This document shows positions 62,383 through 64,000 of a DNA stretch of 64,000 nt, one piece after another. Each line of letters opens with the position of its first letter. Position 1 is the first letter of the stretch. Source of the DNA: Clostridiales bacterium. GTDB taxonomy: Bacteria > Bacillota > Clostridia > Saccharofermentanales > Saccharofermentanaceae. The translations under genes were made by a program, and so were the position numbers. The stretch is from assembly GCA_017509245.1 (NCBI GenBank), contig JAFWQC010000122.1:1-64000 (forward strand), written 5' to 3'. The notes beneath the pieces are model-generated. The model made no database searches. It was given only the letters and a program-made list of their open reading frames with translations, and was not told the DNA's origin.

Positions 62383-62841
62383 ATGACAGAATACAGGATC
62401 GCAACAGTTGAAGATATGGAGCTCCTGATGGAGAGCCGCCTTGAGATGCTGAAGGTCGTAAATAACCTGCCCGAAGATCACGTGTTTTCCGACCTGATCG
62501 TTGAAGAAAGCGAAGAGTATTTCAGAGACGGTGACCAGACTACCGTGCTTGCATTTGTTGACGGAAGGCTCGCCGGCTGCGCTTCGATCAGTTTCATAAG
62601 GATAATGCCGACATTCTCGCATCCGACGGGAAGGCGCGGACATCTGATGAACGTATATACGAGGAATGAATACCGCCGTCAGGGACTCGCAAGGAAGATG
62701 GTGGAGATGCTTATCGAAGACGCATGGAACAAGGGCGCGACGGAGATAAGCCTTGATGCAACGAAGCTTGGAAGACCCCTTTATGAAGCGCTTGGCTTTA
62801 AGGATTCAACTGAGTGCATGGTGCTTACGAGGGATATATGA
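62383..62841 (+). CDS. GNAT-family N-acetyltransferase (1)
   Basis: A 152-residue acetyltransferase with motif A NVYTRNEYRRQGLARKMVE (about 87-105; the R-x-x-G-x-A CoA loop) and the C-terminal LYEALGFKDS. It starts 3 bases after the methyltransferase stop and overlaps the next GNAT by 4 bases. The substrate is unknown. Confidence 0.85.
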   Translation: MTEYRIATVEDMELLMESRLEMLKVVNNLPEDHVFSDLIVEESEEYFRDGDQTTVLAFVDGRLAGCASISFIRIMPTFSHPTGRRGHLMNVYTRNEYRRQGLARKMVEMLIEDAWNKGATEISLDATKLGRPLYEALGFKDSTECMVLTRDI

Positions 62842-63305
62842 GCGTCACATTGCGGAAAGTTACAAAGGAAGATATCAGAACTGTCTGGGAAATGCAGATC
62901 GAAGCATTCAAGGACCTTCTTGCGGTCTATCAGGACTACGATATGAGTCCCGGAGCCGAGAGCATCGACAAGGTTGAAGCAAGATTCAATCAGCCGTGGA
63001 CAACCTATTTCTTCATTGTCGCCGATGATACCGATGTCGGTGTCATCCGTGTGGTCGACAAAAAGGACGGCTCCAGGAAACGCATCTCACCTTTATGGAT
63101 AATGAAGGAATTCCGCGGCCTAGGGTTTGCGCAGGAGGCAATACTTGCCGTCGAGAAGATCTACGGCTCTGACAACTGGTGTCTTGATACGATACTTCAG
63201 GAAAAGGGCAACTGTCACCTCTATGAGAAGATGGGATACCATCAGACAGGTAGGATCAACAACATAAATGAACGCATGGATATCGTTTACTACGAGAAGG
63301 ATTGA
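62838..63305 (+). CDS. GNAT-family N-acetyltransferase (2)
   Basis: A 155-residue protein beginning MSVTLRKVTKEDI. The ATG overlaps the previous stop (ATGA), so a longer in-frame start at 62814 is not used. The CoA loop reads FRGLGFAQEAI (about 95-105), and the C-terminus has CHLYEKMGY. It belongs to the GNAT family; substrate unknown. Confidence 0.82.
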   Translation: MSVTLRKVTKEDIRTVWEMQIEAFKDLLAVYQDYDMSPGAESIDKVEARFNQPWTTYFFIVADDTDVGVIRVVDKKDGSRKRISPLWIMKEFRGLGFAQEAILAVEKIYGSDNWCLDTILQEKGNCHLYEKMGYHQTGRINNINERMDIVYYEKD

Positions 63306-63307
63306 TT

Positions 63308-63805
63308 ATGAGATTAAGGGCTTACAGGACTGATGACGCCAGGATAATAACAAGCTGGGTAAGGAGTGAAGAGGAACTCTACAAGTGGTCTGCTGATAGA
63401 TTCAATGTCTATCCCCTTCCTCCCGAAGTGATCGACAAAAGTTACCAGGACCAGCTTAAGACAGGGCGCTTTATACCTCTCACCGCAGTTGATGAAGAGG
63501 AAAAAGTTGTCGGGCATTTCATCATCAGGTACCCTGATCCGAATAACGACTCATCGGTAAGATTCGGCTTCGTTATCGTTGATCCGGACATAAGGGGCAA
63601 GGTGTGCGGCCGTGAAATGCTCCGTTTGGGGATCTCATATGTGAAAGAGAATCTTACTGCGACCAGGATCGACCTGGGTGTTTTCGAGAACAACCCCAAA
63701 GCAAAGAGATGCTATGAATCTCTGGGATTCAAAGACTATGGTTCTCATGAGTTCCCTGCTCCGTATGGCACATGGAACTGCATTGACATGGAGCTGAATA
63801 TCTAA
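63308..63805 (+). CDS. GNAT-family N-acetyltransferase (3)
   Basis: A 165-residue protein of the RimJ/RimL-like branch: IVDPDIRGKVCGREMLRLG (CoA loop, about 93-111), LGVFENNPKAKRCYESLGF. The ATG at 63308 is 7-8 bases after AAGGA; an in-frame TTG at 63302 is nearer the ribosome site and less likely. It follows the second GNAT by 2 bases, and a repeat element begins after it. Confidence 0.85.
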   Translation: MRLRAYRTDDARIITSWVRSEEELYKWSADRFNVYPLPPEVIDKSYQDQLKTGRFIPLTAVDEEEKVVGHFIIRYPDPNNDSSVRFGFVIVDPDIRGKVCGREMLRLGISYVKENLTATRIDLGVFENNPKAKRCYESLGFKDYGSHEFPAPYGTWNCIDMELNI

Positions 63806-63892
63806 AGCCGGAAGCGGCAACCTCAAACAAAGAACGACCTGGCGGGGAATGTTGGCAGGAAGATATATTTTCGCGGTTCCGGGCAAGATCAT

Positions 63893-64000
63893 CCGGGCAA
63901 AACGTCACACTCAGCGTCACTGAAGTTTTCGACGAGTTCAATGAAGCGTAGTATAACAAAAACCGTACTTTTTCACATCCGAAAAAAGTACGATTTTGAC
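63893..64000 (-). repeat. Hairpin-array element, copy 3 (cut by window end)
   Basis: In reverse orientation to copies 1 and 2. On the minus strand it reads AAAATCGTACTTTTTTCGG, GTGAAAAAGTACGG, then the conserved tail with CTTCATTGAACTCGTCG and GACGCTGAGTGTGACG. Only one hairpin unit is visible; further units probably lie beyond the window. Bases 63806-63892 hold no gene. Confidence 0.8.

Noticed and set aside
1-64000. tRNA, rRNA, phage or IS genes
   Set aside because: I looked for GTTCGA T-loops, rRNA-like conserved stretches and transposase/integrase motifs and saw none.

Overview
The window looks like the chromosome of a strictly anaerobic, low-to-mid GC Bacillota, most likely a gut or rumen Clostridia (Oscillospiraceae / Saccharofermentans-like). 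Support: strong AGGAGG-type ribosome binding sites with some TTG starts, a flavin reductase-rubredoxin-rubrerythrin oxygen-defence protein, BspA-type LRR, CAP-domain and serpin surface proteins, hybrid histidine kinases with c-di-GMP enzymes, an ECF sigma/anti-sigma pair, NSS and Na/Pi transporters and a split pntAA-pntAB-pntB transhydrogenase. I see no rRNA, tRNA, phage, IS element, CRISPR array or replication origin. The genus assignment is inference.

Layout. 1-7.2 kb: a small peptide gene and a secreted LRR protein, a YfcE-type phosphoesterase, then a Na/Pi symporter and a membrane glycerophosphodiesterase. 7.4-7.7 kb: hairpin repeats. 7.8-10.2 kb: an ABC exporter. 10.4-18.1 kb: a three-gene signalling operon (REC-GGDEF-REC-HD-GYP regulator, hybrid kinase with HPt, hybrid kinase fused to a DegV lipid-binding domain). 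18.2-20.3 kb: the rubrerythrin fusion and a dense block of intergenic repeats. 20.4-31.1 kb: a large MacB/FtsX-like transporter, an SseB-type protein, and an operon of a CAP-domain protein with two PMT/GT39-like membrane glycosyltransferases. 31.3-35.9 kb: an anchored protein of unknown function and the transhydrogenase operon. 36-46.5 kb: a second copy of the hairpin array, then zinc-ribbon proteins (one fused to a solute-binding protein), a PAP2 enzyme, a lipoprotein serpin, an SPFH protein and the ECF sigma operon. 46.6-55.4 kb: tcdA, a degenerate GGDEF/EAL protein, a cytidylate-kinase-like protein, an ABC-2 exporter, a lipoprotein and an NSS symporter. 55.5-64 kb: a nested-hairpin element, a glycolipid cluster (glycosyltransferase, acyltransferase, two CmpB-like membrane proteins), an esterase, an AT-rich island of small paralogous membrane proteins (one frameshifted), a methyltransferase and three GNATs, and a third copy of the repeat element.

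How the genes fit together. Much of the window concerns the cell envelope (phospholipid turnover and phosphate recovery, glycolipid synthesis, surface glycosylation, ABC export) and signalling to it (c-di-GMP, hybrid kinases, ECF sigma). The most unusual items are the kinase-DegV fusion, three related intergenic hairpin-array elements, a nested stem-loop element near 55.8 kb, a zinc-ribbon/membrane/solute-binding-protein fusion, an internal ribosome binding site inside the rubrerythrin fusion, and an over-represented octamer TTTTCGCG.
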